This document shows positions 1 through 7,893 of a DNA stretch of 64,000 nt, piece after piece. This stretch comes from Streptomyces bobili (GTDB taxonomy: Bacteria > Actinomycetota > Actinomycetes > Streptomycetales > Streptomycetaceae): assembly GCF_002154575.1 (NCBI RefSeq), contig NZ_MUBA01000013.1, forward strand, positions 1 to 64,000, read 5' to 3'. The notes below the pieces were generated by a model, which was given only the letters and a program-made list of their open reading frames with translations, was not told where the DNA came from and did not search any database. Every line of letters starts with the position of its first letter. Positions within the stretch are counted from its first letter, which is position 1. The position numbers and the translations under genes are program-made.

Positions 1-559
1 GATCCGCGACGGCGTCGGCGGGCAGTCCGGCGCCGCCGACGGCGTCGCGGATCACCCGGACGAGGGCGCTGTTGGACTCGTAGGCGGAGCCGGAGCCGCG
101 CAGCAGGACCGCGTTGCCGGACTTCAGGCAGAGGGCGGCGGCGTCGACGGTCACGTTCGGCCGGGCCTCGTAGACGATGCCGACCACGCCGAGCGGGACC
201 CGGACCTGGCGCAGGTCGATGCCGTTGGGGAGGGTGGAGCCGCGCACGACCTCGCCGACGGGGTCGGGGAGGGCGACGACGTCGCGCACGTCGGAGGCGA
301 TGGCGCGGATCCGCTCCGGGGTGAGGGTGAGCCGGTCGACGATCGCCTCGCTGGTGCCGGCCTCGCGGGCCTTGGCGATGTCCCTGGCGTTGGCCTCGAC
401 GATCTCGCTCGTACGGACCTCCAGCGCGTCCGCGATGGCGAGCAGCGCGTCGTCCTTGGCGGCCCGGGGCAGTGGCGCGAGGTCGGCGGCGGCGGCCTTG
501 GCGCGGTAGGCGGCCTGGGTGACCGGGGAAAGGGCGTCGTACGGCGAGAGCGTGGTCAT
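1..559 (-). CDS. proA: Glutamate-5-semialdehyde (gamma-glutamyl phosphate) dehydrogenase ProA, partial
   Basis: This is the N-terminal 186 codons of ProA, the NADPH-dependent reductase that turns gamma-glutamyl phosphate into glutamate-5-semialdehyde, the second step of proline synthesis in the cytosol. The reading starts [12 protein letters not shown] at the ATG 559-557. It contains the family hallmarks [20 protein letters not shown] (about residues 112-131) and [14 protein letters not shown]. The reading frame runs off the left edge, so the catalytic cysteine half is not in the window. There is no obvious Shine-Dalgarno before the ATG. The gene lies downstream of proB on the same strand with one small gene between them, a typical actinobacterial layout. 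Confidence 0.95.
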   Translation of the reverse strand, partial: MTTLSPYDALSPVTQAAYRAKAAAADLAPLPRAAKDDALLAIADALEVRTSEIVEANARDIAKAREAGTSEAIVDRLTLTPERIRAIASDVRDVVALPDPVGEVVRGSTLPNGIDLRQVRVPLGVVGIVYEARPNVTVDAAALCLKSGNAVLLRGSGSAYESNSALVRVIRDAVGGAGLPADAVAD

Positions 560-689
560 AGGGAAAGGGTAGTGCGCGGCGCGGACCCCCTCATGGCTCG
601 TTCCACAGCGCGAGACACCTGCCCGGACGCCGGTCGGACAGTGGCGGGGACCTCTGCCGGGGCGCCGCTCGGGGCACCTGCCGGGCCCG

Positions 690-1232
690 TCAGTAGGGGT
701 GGACCCCGACCGGTGTCGCCGGGGCCGGGCCGTAGCCCTCGGCGATGCGCAGGTGGTAGGTCTGGCGGTCGATGACCTCCAGGCCGACGATCTCCCACGG
801 CGGCAGCCCGGCCGTCTGGCGGTGCTCGCCCCACAGGCGCAGGGCGACGGCGGCCGCGTCGTGCAGGTCGCGGGCCTCCTCCCAGTAGCGGATCTCCGCG
901 TGGTCGACCGCGTAGCGGCTGGTCAGGAGGAAGGGGTGGTCGTGGGCGAGCTGTTCCAGCGCGCGCCGCACCTCTCTGAGGTCGGCTTCCTCGCCGGAGA
1001 CGCTGAGGGTGACGTGCCACAGACGGGGCAGGTCCGCGGGGCGGGTCCGCTCCTGGCCGTCCTCCTCCTGCCGCTCCCGGTAGTTCTCCCCGGCCGCCAC
1101 GCTCGTCAGGGCGCGTTCCTCACCCGCCGGGCGTGAGACAGCCGGTCGTGAGGCAGCCGGGCTCGATGCAGCCGGAGTCGCGCCGCCGGCACTCCCACGG
1201 GCCGCTGCCACCCCAGGGCGCACTCGTCTCAC
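690..1232 (-). CDS. Conserved hypothetical protein between proB and proA
   Basis: I cannot assign a function. The GTG at 1232-1230 is chosen as start because a near-perfect AAAGGAGG lies 5 bases upstream; the frame stays open to 1280. The product is about 180 residues. The first ~85 are low complexity (Ala, Pro, Ser, Arg). The last ~110 form a compact conserved-looking domain, from [20 protein letters not shown] through [20 protein letters not shown] to the C-terminus, and look like a small alpha/beta fold. No signal peptide or membrane segment is visible. It sits between two proline genes in the same orientation and may share their transcript, but nothing in it points to proline metabolism. 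The start is uncertain; a GTG at 1100 would give the compact domain alone. Confidence 0.7.
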   Translation of the reverse strand: MRRVRPGVAAARGSAGGATPAASSPAASRPAVSRPAGEERALTSVAAGENYRERQEEDGQERTRPADLPRLWHVTLSVSGEEADLREVRRALEQLAHDHPFLLTSRYAVDHAEIRYWEEARDLHDAAAVALRLWGEHRQTAGLPPWEIVGLEVIDRQTYHLRIAEGYGPAPATPVGVHPY

Positions 1233-1397
1233 GACGGCCTCCTTTACGCGGCGCTCGTGTGCGGAACATGTCCCAGACACAAAGTTGAGCAGGCCGCACC
1301 GCTCCGTGGGGCCGTTTCACGGAACGTCCCCCACCGGTACGGACCGTTCGAGCGTCGGCGGGTGCGGCCGTTCGACTGTGCGCCGGAGGCGGCACCC

Positions 1398-2555
1398 TCA
1401 GGGGTGCAGGATCACCAGGTCGTCGCGGTGGACGACCTCCCGCTCGTACTCGGCGCCGAGTTCGCGCGCCAGTTCGCGGGTGGAGCGGCCGAGCAGCTGG
1501 GGGATCTCCTTGGCGTCGAAGTTGACGAGGCCGCGGGCCACGGCGTGCCCGGAGCCGTCGCGCAGTTCGACCGAGTCGCCCGCGTTGAAGTCGCCCTCGA
1601 CGGCGGCGATGCCGGCCGGCAGCAGCGAGGTGCGGCGCTCGACGACCGCCCGTACGGCGCCCTCGTCCAGGGTCAGGGAGCCCTGTGGGGTGGACGCGTG
1701 CTGGAGCCAGAGCAGCCGGTCGGCGGAGCGCTTGCCGGTGGCGTGGAAGTAGGTGCCGGTGTCGCCGCCCGAGAGGGCGTCGGCCGCGTGGACGGTGTCG
1801 GTGAGGACGACGGGGATGCCGGCGGCGGCCGCGATCCGGGCGGCCTCGACCTTGGTGACCATGCCGCCGGTGCCGACGCCCGCCTTGCCGGCGCTGCCGA
1901 TCTCGATGCCGTCGAGGTCGGCGGGTTCGCGCACCTCGGCGATGCGTGAGGTGCCGGGTTTGCTGGGGTTGCCGTCGTACACGCCGTCGATGTCGGAGAG
2001 GAGCACGAGGAGGTCGGCGTGGACGAGGTGGGCGACGAGGGCGGCGAGCCGGTCGTTGTCGCCGAAGCGGATCTCGTCCGTGGCGACGGTGTCGTTCTCG
2101 TTGACGATCGGGAAGGCCCCCATCGACAGCAGCTTGTCGACGGTACGCGAGGCGTTGCGGTGGTGGGCGCGGCGGCTCATGTCGTCGGAGGTGAGCAGGA
2201 TCTGGCCGACACGGACGCCGTAGCGGGCGAAGGAGGCGGTGTAGCGGGCCACGAGGAGGCCCTGGCCGACGCTGGCCGCGGCCTGCTGGCGGGCGAGGTC
2301 CTTGGGGCGGCGTCGCAGGCCCAGTGGTGCGAGTCCGGCGGCGATGGCACCGGAGGAGACCAGGACGATCTCCCGCTCCCCGCCGCTGCGGATCTTGGCG
2401 AGGACGTCGACCAGCGCGTCCACCCGGTCGGCGTCCAGGCCGCCCGTGGCCGTGGTCAGCGAGGAGGAACCCACCTTGACGACGATCCTGCGGGCCTCGC
2501 GCACGGCCTGCCTTGCCCCTGCCACCTTGTTCTTCGTCCCCTTGTGTAGGTCCAT
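1398..2555 (-). CDS. proB: Glutamate 5-kinase ProB
   Basis: ProB phosphorylates glutamate with ATP to gamma-glutamyl phosphate, the committed and usually proline-inhibited step of proline synthesis. The 385-residue product has an amino-acid-kinase domain: RRIVVKVGSSSLT near residue 23, LVSSGAIAAG near 66, NENDTVATDEIRFGDNDRLA near 150, and LSDIDGVYDGNP. A C-terminal PUA domain (about 290-385) is followed by the terminal DDLVILHP. Length matches two-domain bacterial ProB. Residues 1-15 are extra relative to many orthologues, so a start at the internal GTG before AGARQAVREARR is possible. It is divergent from the gene at 2744, with 188 bases between them. Confidence 0.95.
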   Translation of the reverse strand: MDLHKGTKNKVAGARQAVREARRIVVKVGSSSLTTATGGLDADRVDALVDVLAKIRSGGEREIVLVSSGAIAAGLAPLGLRRRPKDLARQQAAASVGQGLLVARYTASFARYGVRVGQILLTSDDMSRRAHHRNASRTVDKLLSMGAFPIVNENDTVATDEIRFGDNDRLAALVAHLVHADLLVLLSDIDGVYDGNPSKPGTSRIAEVREPADLDGIEIGSAGKAGVGTGGMVTKVEAARIAAAAGIPVVLTDTVHAADALSGGDTGTYFHATGKRSADRLLWLQHASTPQGSLTLDEGAVRAVVERRTSLLPAGIAAVEGDFNAGDSVELRDGSGHAVARGLVNFDAKEIPQLLGRSTRELARELGAEYEREVVHRDDLVILHP

Positions 2556-2684
2556 GGCTGCCCGTCAGGCAATCTACGCGAACGGTGGCGCGGGGCGCGC
2601 CGGGGTTTCACGTGCCGGGACGGTCACCCTGTGTGAGGGTTGGTTCACGATTTGCGTACGGCAAAGAGGTTGCACAGGTTCCAT

Positions 2685-2713
2685 AGGAAATTTGAAGAGA
2701 TCCGAAATTTCCT
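2685..2713. promoter_or_regulatory. AT-rich 9-bp palindrome in the proB / pyruvyl-transferase divergent region
   Basis: AGGAAATTT (2685-2693) and AAATTTCCT (2705-2713) form a perfect inverted repeat with an 11-base spacer. A direct repeat TTTGAAG (2691-2697, 2713-2719) overlaps it. The element sits about 30 bases upstream of the GTG at 2744, in unusually AT-rich DNA for this chromosome. It could be an operator for a dimeric regulator or an RNA hairpin in the 5' leader. No regulator gene adjoins it. Function is inferred only from position and symmetry. Confidence 0.4.
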
Positions 2714-2743
2714 TTGAAGTTTGCGTGACCTAAAGTTCGCGGT

Positions 2744-4138
2744 GTGAAGCGCATACTCCTGAGATCGGGGAAGAGCCCCTTCGACGTACTCCCCGTCGAG
2801 GAAGCCCTGCACCGCGACGTGATCGCCACCAACTCCGGCAACCTGATCTTCAGCGATGCCGCCCACAAGATCCTGACCACCCCGGACACCGAGGTGGTCT
2901 CGAACAGCATGCGGACCGAGGTGGCCGCGGCCGGTCGCATCAACGAGGAGTACGACGCCTTCGTCGTACCGCTCGCCAACGCCTTCCGGCCGACGTTCGA
3001 GCCGGCGCTCCAGCGGCTGACGCGGCTCATCAACAAGCTGAGGATCCCGGTCGTGGTGCTGGGCGTCGGCGCACAGGCGGGCATCGACCAGGACACCGCA
3101 CGACTGAAGGCCATGGAGCCGACGGTGCGGGCGTTCTGCTCGGCGGTGCTGGAGCACAGCGCGTCCATCGGGGTGCGGGGCGAGTTCACCGAGAAGTACC
3201 TCACCGACATGGGCTTCCGGGACGTCGAGGTCATCGGCTGCCCGTCGATGTTCCTGCACGGCGACCGGCTCACGGTGGAGAAGCGGGTGCCGTCGCTCAC
3301 GCCGGAGTCGCGGATAGGCGTCAACGGCTCGCACACGGCGGTACGCAGCGGGGGCCTGCACCGGATCATCACGCGGACCCACGCTCACTACCCGAACCTG
3401 CGGTACATAGGCCAGAACCTCACCGACGCCAAGCAGCTGTACTGGCGGGACGTGAACTCCTCGGCCGGCCGGGTGACGCAGATGCCGACTCATCCCAACC
3501 ACCCGATGTACCGGGAGGACAAGGTCCGGGTGTACATGGACCCGGTCACTTGGATGGACGATCTGCGCGACTTCGACTACTCGTTCGGCTCACGGATCCA
3601 CGGCAACATCGCGGCACTGCTGGCGGGTACACCGGCGACCGTACTGGCGTTCGACTCGCGCACGCTGGAGCTGTGCCGGTACTTCGAGATCCCGCACCGG
3701 CTGCTCAGCGAGGTGCCCGCGGACCTCGACCCGGCCGACCTCTACGAGGAGGCCGACTTCGGGCCGCTGACCGGCAACCACCGGGAGCGCTTCGAGCGGT
3801 TCACCGGCTTCCTCGACAAGAACGGCCTGCAGAACACCTTCACGCACGGCGACGGCGGCGCGGCCTTCGACAAGAAGCTCCGGTCGCTGACCTTCCCCGC
3901 CGGGGTGCGGCCCTGGAACGACGCGGACCTCGCCTCGCTGACGAGCCGGTTCGGGTGGCTGCAGCAGCGGATCGGCGAAGTGGAAGCGCACAACGCGGAG
4001 TTGAAGCGGGAGCTCGCCAGGAACCGGGCGGGCGCCAAGGTCGCGGCCAAGGCCGCGATGGTGACCCCGTCGATCTACCGGCGGGCCCGGCGCGCAGTGG
4101 GAAAGCCGCTGCGGCGGGCGTTGAAGCCGTCGAAGTAG
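2744..4138 (+). CDS. Polysaccharide pyruvyl transferase family protein
   Basis: A 464-residue protein of the polysaccharide pyruvyl transferase family (CsaB/WcaK type). Such enzymes move pyruvate from PEP onto a sugar to form a ketal on a wall or capsular polymer. The start is GTG 2744. Visible features are an N-terminal Rossmann-like half, the conserved segment VVVLGVGAQ (about residue 105), and near the C-terminal half FDYSFGSRIHGNIAALLAGT (about residue 277), with the typical G-[ST]-R-x-H-G-N signature. The last ~60 residues (LQQRIGEVEAHNAELKREL onwards) are a coiled coil with a basic tail, which could dock on membrane or partner proteins. It is the only plus-strand gene in the first 42 kb and converges on a GT2 gene. 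Family confidence is high; donor and acceptor are unknown. Confidence 0.85.
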   Translation: MKRILLRSGKSPFDVLPVEEALHRDVIATNSGNLIFSDAAHKILTTPDTEVVSNSMRTEVAAAGRINEEYDAFVVPLANAFRPTFEPALQRLTRLINKLRIPVVVLGVGAQAGIDQDTARLKAMEPTVRAFCSAVLEHSASIGVRGEFTEKYLTDMGFRDVEVIGCPSMFLHGDRLTVEKRVPSLTPESRIGVNGSHTAVRSGGLHRIITRTHAHYPNLRYIGQNLTDAKQLYWRDVNSSAGRVTQMPTHPNHPMYREDKVRVYMDPVTWMDDLRDFDYSFGSRIHGNIAALLAGTPATVLAFDSRTLELCRYFEIPHRLLSEVPADLDPADLYEEADFGPLTGNHRERFERFTGFLDKNGLQNTFTHGDGGAAFDKKLRSLTFPAGVRPWNDADLASLTSRFGWLQQRIGEVEAHNAELKRELARNRAGAKVAAKAAMVTPSIYRRARRAVGKPLRRALKPSK

Positions 4139-4229
4139 CCGAAGCCGCACCAGGGGCAGCGGGAGCGGCCGAGGCCTAGGCCCTGCACACGGCCGAAGCC
4201 CGCGCCTCCGACGGTGCCGCAGCCACGCC

Positions 4230-5438
4230 TCACACCGCCGCCGTCCTGCGCACCGTCAGGCGCCGCAGCTTGCGCCGTACCTTGCGGGCCGCTCTGCGGA
4301 GGAAGGACTCGGTCGGGCCCTGACGCCAGCCCGGGAATGCCTTTGCCTCGCGGGGTTCGGCGAGGTAGACGCGGTCGGGGATCCCGGCCGCGCGGTCCCG
4401 GAAGTGCGGGTAGGCGAGGTACAGCCGGGTGCCGCGCTTCTCCAGGACGGGGTCGGGCTCGCGCTTGTCCCTGATGAACTCGATGACGTCCGCGAGGAGA
4501 TCGGCCCGTCCTTCGGCGACCAGGTGCAGGCGCAGCCGCTCATGGACCTTGAGCCGGTGGGAGACGCCCTCGTTCCAGTAGGCGTCCATCAGCGGCTTGG
4601 CCAGTTCGAGTTTGGTGCGCCGGATGTCCTCGTCGTTCCTGAGGAAGACCGGCCCGAACTGCGGCAGCAGGGTCACCAGGAACGGACGGACCATGAGCAC
4701 GTCCCGTTTGGCGCCGGGCGGCAGCATCCGGGCGATCAGCTCAGTCAGGGCGCGCGCGGAGTCGAAGCGCAGGGTGTAACTGCCGCTCTTGGTCACGTGC
4801 TTGCCGTCGCTGCGGCCCACCAGGTAGTAGCAGGTGTAGTCGGCGACCACGGAGACGCCGTCGGCCCGCAGATAGGCCTCCATGGTGAACACCGCGTCCT
4901 CGCCGGTCCACAGGGACTCGTCGAAGTGCATGCCGTGCCGCTCCAGCAGCGCGCGGCGGAACAGCTTCTGCGCGCTGAGGGTGAACTTGATGTTGGAGGA
5001 GAAGACGTCCGTACGTTCGAGGGTCTTGCCCCACATCGACCGGGGCGCCTTGCGGTCGACGCCCTCGACGCGGCCGAGGACCACGTCCGTGCCGTTGCGG
5101 TCGGCCATCGCGACCATGCGTTCCAGGGCCTCGGGCCCGAGCCGGTCGTCGGCGTCGAGGAAGAAGACGTAACGGCCGGTGGCCTTGGCCAGGCCGACGT
5201 TGCGCGGGCCGCTGGGGCCGCCGGAGTTCTCCTGGCGGATCACCGTGACCGCCATGGGGACGCGGGCGGCGAACTCCTCCAGGCAGTCGCCGCTGCCGTC
5301 CGTGGAGCCGTCGTCGACCGCGATCACCTCGATGCGCGCCGGGTCCAGCGACTGCGCCTCCACCGATGCCAGACATTCGACCAGGTACGGCATCGCTTCG
5401 TACGCCCCGATGATCACGCTGACATCGGGCTCCGCCAC
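4230..5438 (-). CDS. GT2 family glycosyltransferase
   Basis: A GT-A fold glycosyltransferase of about 402 residues. It opens VAEPDVSVIIGAYEAMPYL, continues with IEVIAVDDGSTDGSGDCLEE, and has the metal-binding DADD motif in GRYVFFLDADDRLGPEAL (about residue 88). The GT-A core is about residues 5-220. The remaining ~180 residues, ending in a very basic tail (RRAARKVRRKLRRL), resemble the C-terminal part of the GT2 gene at 55853, so the two are probably relatives. The GTG at 5438-5436 is preferred because AGGGGGAG lies at proper distance; a GTG two codons upstream is also possible. The basic tail suggests peripheral membrane attachment and the neighbourhood suggests wall teichoic acid assembly. 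The sugar is unknown. Confidence 0.88.
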   Translation of the reverse strand: MAEPDVSVIIGAYEAMPYLVECLASVEAQSLDPARIEVIAVDDGSTDGSGDCLEEFAARVPMAVTVIRQENSGGPSGPRNVGLAKATGRYVFFLDADDRLGPEALERMVAMADRNGTDVVLGRVEGVDRKAPRSMWGKTLERTDVFSSNIKFTLSAQKLFRRALLERHGMHFDESLWTGEDAVFTMEAYLRADGVSVVADYTCYYLVGRSDGKHVTKSGSYTLRFDSARALTELIARMLPPGAKRDVLMVRPFLVTLLPQFGPVFLRNDEDIRRTKLELAKPLMDAYWNEGVSHRLKVHERLRLHLVAEGRADLLADVIEFIRDKREPDPVLEKRGTRLYLAYPHFRDRAAGIPDRVYLAEPREAKAFPGWRQGPTESFLRRAARKVRRKLRRLTVRRTAAV

Positions 5439-5575
5439 GGTCACTTCTCCCCCTCGCCACGCACGGTTTTCCCCCTGGTCGATCATCTGGCAACCCGATA
5501 GACGGGGGATTACAGAAAGGGGTTGCTTGCGTTACCAGTGCTTCTGAGTGTGTGCCGCGTCACAGCCTACGGAAA

Positions 5576-5617
5576 CGGCTCGGCCCCCGGAAGATTCCCT
5601 CTCCGGGGGCCGAGCCG
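5576..5617 (-). terminator. Intrinsic terminator of the 9393-5671 gene pair
   Basis: A perfect 16-bp stem (5576-5591 with 5602-5617, CGGCTCGGCCCCCGGA and its complement) with a 10-base loop. It lies about 50 bases after the stop of the minus-strand polymerase gene and is followed on that strand by TTTCC. Confidence 0.8.
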
Positions 5618-5670
5618 CTTTCACACAGAGCGCCGTACAGAGCGCCGTCAGGCCGTCAGGCCTCACGCCG

Positions 5671-7737
5671 TCACGCCGTCACGCCGCCCTCCGCCAGTTC
5701 CGCCTCGCCGGCCGCGGCGACGACGTGCGACGCCTGGCCCACGTTGCGGGCCTCGGCCTTCAGCGCGAGGTCGGCGATCGCGGCGTCGAACCGCTCGATG
5801 GAGGTCGGCGCGTCCGGGCCGAGCAGATACTCCTTCAGCTCCTTGCGGTCCGCGGCCAGCGGATCGGCGGACGGGTCGCGGACGGCGTCGAGCAACTGCT
5901 CCACCCCGGCGGCGTCGTTGGTGAGGATCACGGCCGCGCGGACCGCGGTGTTCTGCCGCCGGAACTCCTCCGCGCCCAGTTCCGCCGAGTCGGTGACGGC
6001 GTACGGCTTGCCGCTGGCGATGAAGTCGGAGACCACGCTGGAGATGTCCGAGACCATCGCCTCGGAGGCGTTGAAGCAGTCGTACAGCCGCGGCTCGGTG
6101 CCCGTGATGACGCGGTGCTCGTACGACGGGAAGGAGCGCCAGTAGGCGTCGTTCCAGTCGGTGCGCAGCCGGGCCGCCTCCTGGTGCTTGCGCATGTCGA
6201 CCAGGCCGTCGCGGCTCGTCACCGCCTCGTCGGCCTTCTCGTCGAAGGCGAGGGAGAGCCCGTCGAGGCGGGCCTTGAGGCGGGTCAGCTCGGCCTTGGC
6301 CTTCGCCTGGGCGGCCGGGTCCGCGGTGAAACGGGGGTCGGCGGCGCGCTCCGCGGCGGCCTTCTTGACCAGGGCGGTGATCCGCTGGTGCGCGGCGCGG
6401 GCCTTGGCGCTGCGGCTGCCGGTGAAGGGGTGCGGCTTGTACAGGACACGGACCGGGGGTTCGGCCGTGACCAGCTTCTTCACGATGTTCACGCCGGCCA
6501 GCAGGATCGAGGTGTTGCCCGGGTCGTCGTCCCATCCCTCCCAGGTGGGCGCGTACAGCACGGTCGGGATCGAGTCCTGCGGCGTGCCCTGCCAGGGCTC
6601 GATGGGCGCGAGCTGCGGGCGGCCGACCTCGACGATGTCCTCGTCGCGGATGCCGACGTCGGCGATGGCGTAACGGTCGCGGCCCGCGCGGCCGGCGGTC
6701 CACACCTCGTCGTACACCTTGCTGAACGGGTTGACGCTGGCGAGCTTGTCGCTGTCGCCGTGGCCGATGAAGACGTGCTTCATCGTGGGTACGCGCAGCA
6801 GGTGGATGTTCTTGCCGACGTTGGCCGCGTACAACGCGACCCGCACCATGGAGAGGTCCATGTTCATCAGGTGCACCCCCCCGGGCACGCAGATGACCGG
6901 GACCGTGGTGGGCGCCATCTTCTCCATGATGACGCGCTCGCGCAGGATGATCAGCGGGCGGGACTCCAGCTGCTCCATGGTCTCCAGCCACATGTTGACC
7001 TGGTAGGCGGAGTCGGCGGAGCCGGAGAAGTACAGCACCGTCTCCGGGCGGTACTCGCGCAGCCAGGCGCTGACGGTCTTGAGTACCTTGTCGGCCTTCG
7101 GCGGGACCCGCTTCGCGCGCAGGTACGGCATCAGCGCGAGGACGTACAGGGCGCCGAGGCCGAGGGTGGCGCCGGCTCCGGCGAAGGCCGCGGGCTCGCT
7201 CTCGGTGACGGCGTACACGAGCAGGCCGGTCATGGCCGCGAGGTCGAGGTGGAGCATCTTCAGGCCGGCCCGGCGCAGCAGGAGGCGCGGCGGGGCGTCG
7301 GCGATGGGCAGACGGGAGACCAGGTCGACGTTGCGGGTCACGACCGGCATCTGGCGGCGGTTGCCGATCAGCGTGACGAGCGCGCCGTGCGGGGCCTGGA
7401 GTCCGAAGAAGACCGTGAAGCAGGCGATCGCGGCGTAGAAGCCCGGCTCCTCCGAGAGTTCGAGCCGGGACAGGAGCACGATCAGCAGCAGTTCTCTGAC
7501 CAGGAAGCGGATCGACAGCCCGGCTCTCACCTTGCCCAGCAGGCTGATGAGGTAGCTGCCCTTGCGGTGGAGGTAGAGGTCCGCAAGGTAGGTCACTGCG
7601 GCCGCGGCGGCGAAGGCGGGGACGCTCGGGACGAGCGCGGCCAGCATGAGGCAGGGGAAGCCCAGCGTCATGAGGGCCGCCGCGGCCAGCTCGGCCACGC
7701 TGCCCACCCGGGCGACGCGAATAGCGGTCGTTATCAC
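5671..7737 (-). CDS. Membrane-anchored CDP-glycerol/ribitol poly(polyol-phosphate) transferase (TagF/TarL family)
   Basis: A 688-residue protein with a C-terminal CDP-glycerol glycerophosphotransferase domain, the enzyme family that polymerises wall teichoic acid from CDP-glycerol or CDP-ribitol. The first ~220 residues hold about five hydrophobic segments (for example FPCLMLAALVPSVPAFAAAA, RFLVRELLLIVLLSRL, ALYVLALMPYL), so it should be integral in the cytoplasmic membrane; classical TagF is only peripheral. Domain motifs include VLYAPTWEGW, VRVLYKPHPFTGS and the late SDISSVVSDFIASGKPYAV. Between the last two lies a charged helical insertion of about 75 residues (AKARAAHQRITALVKKAAAE onward). 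The start is GTG 7737. The upstream fused cytidylyltransferase-SDR gene probably makes its donor. Substrate choice (glycerol, ribitol or glycosyl-linked) cannot be read from the sequence. Confidence 0.85.
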   Translation of the reverse strand: MITTAIRVARVGSVAELAAAALMTLGFPCLMLAALVPSVPAFAAAAAVTYLADLYLHRKGSYLISLLGKVRAGLSIRFLVRELLLIVLLSRLELSEEPGFYAAIACFTVFFGLQAPHGALVTLIGNRRQMPVVTRNVDLVSRLPIADAPPRLLLRRAGLKMLHLDLAAMTGLLVYAVTESEPAAFAGAGATLGLGALYVLALMPYLRAKRVPPKADKVLKTVSAWLREYRPETVLYFSGSADSAYQVNMWLETMEQLESRPLIILRERVIMEKMAPTTVPVICVPGGVHLMNMDLSMVRVALYAANVGKNIHLLRVPTMKHVFIGHGDSDKLASVNPFSKVYDEVWTAGRAGRDRYAIADVGIRDEDIVEVGRPQLAPIEPWQGTPQDSIPTVLYAPTWEGWDDDPGNTSILLAGVNIVKKLVTAEPPVRVLYKPHPFTGSRSAKARAAHQRITALVKKAAAERAADPRFTADPAAQAKAKAELTRLKARLDGLSLAFDEKADEAVTSRDGLVDMRKHQEAARLRTDWNDAYWRSFPSYEHRVITGTEPRLYDCFNASEAMVSDISSVVSDFIASGKPYAVTDSAELGAEEFRRQNTAVRAAVILTNDAAGVEQLLDAVRDPSADPLAADRKELKEYLLGPDAPTSIERFDAAIADLALKAEARNVGQASHVVAAAGEAELAEGGVTA

Positions 7738-7821
7738 GGAGAAACCTGCTCTGGGAGGGGGCCGGTCAGTGAATCCGAAAAGTCCAGAAAATACTTTGTG
7801 AAGGTTTCCAGAGTTTTACGG

Positions 7822-7872
7822 ATTCAGGCCTCTGTGAATATCCCGTAAACAGGAAGCCACAGAGGCCTGAAT
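7822..7872 (-). terminator. 15-bp hairpin between the cytidylyltransferase-SDR and polymerase genes
   Basis: ATTCAGGCCTCTGTG (7822-7836) pairs perfectly with 7858-7872 across a 21-base loop, just after the stop at 7894. No long T-tract follows on the minus strand (CCGTAAAACTC), so it may be a partial terminator, an attenuator or a processing site in a two-gene transcript. Confidence 0.55.
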
Positions 7873-7893
7873 TTCAAGGCTAATGGCGGTTGA

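Noticed and set aside
5548..7848. A 766-codon plus-strand frame opposite the polymerase gene
   Set aside because: Composition is that of a shadow frame (His, Asp, Arg, Gly). It would read through the terminator at 5576-5617 and has no family match.
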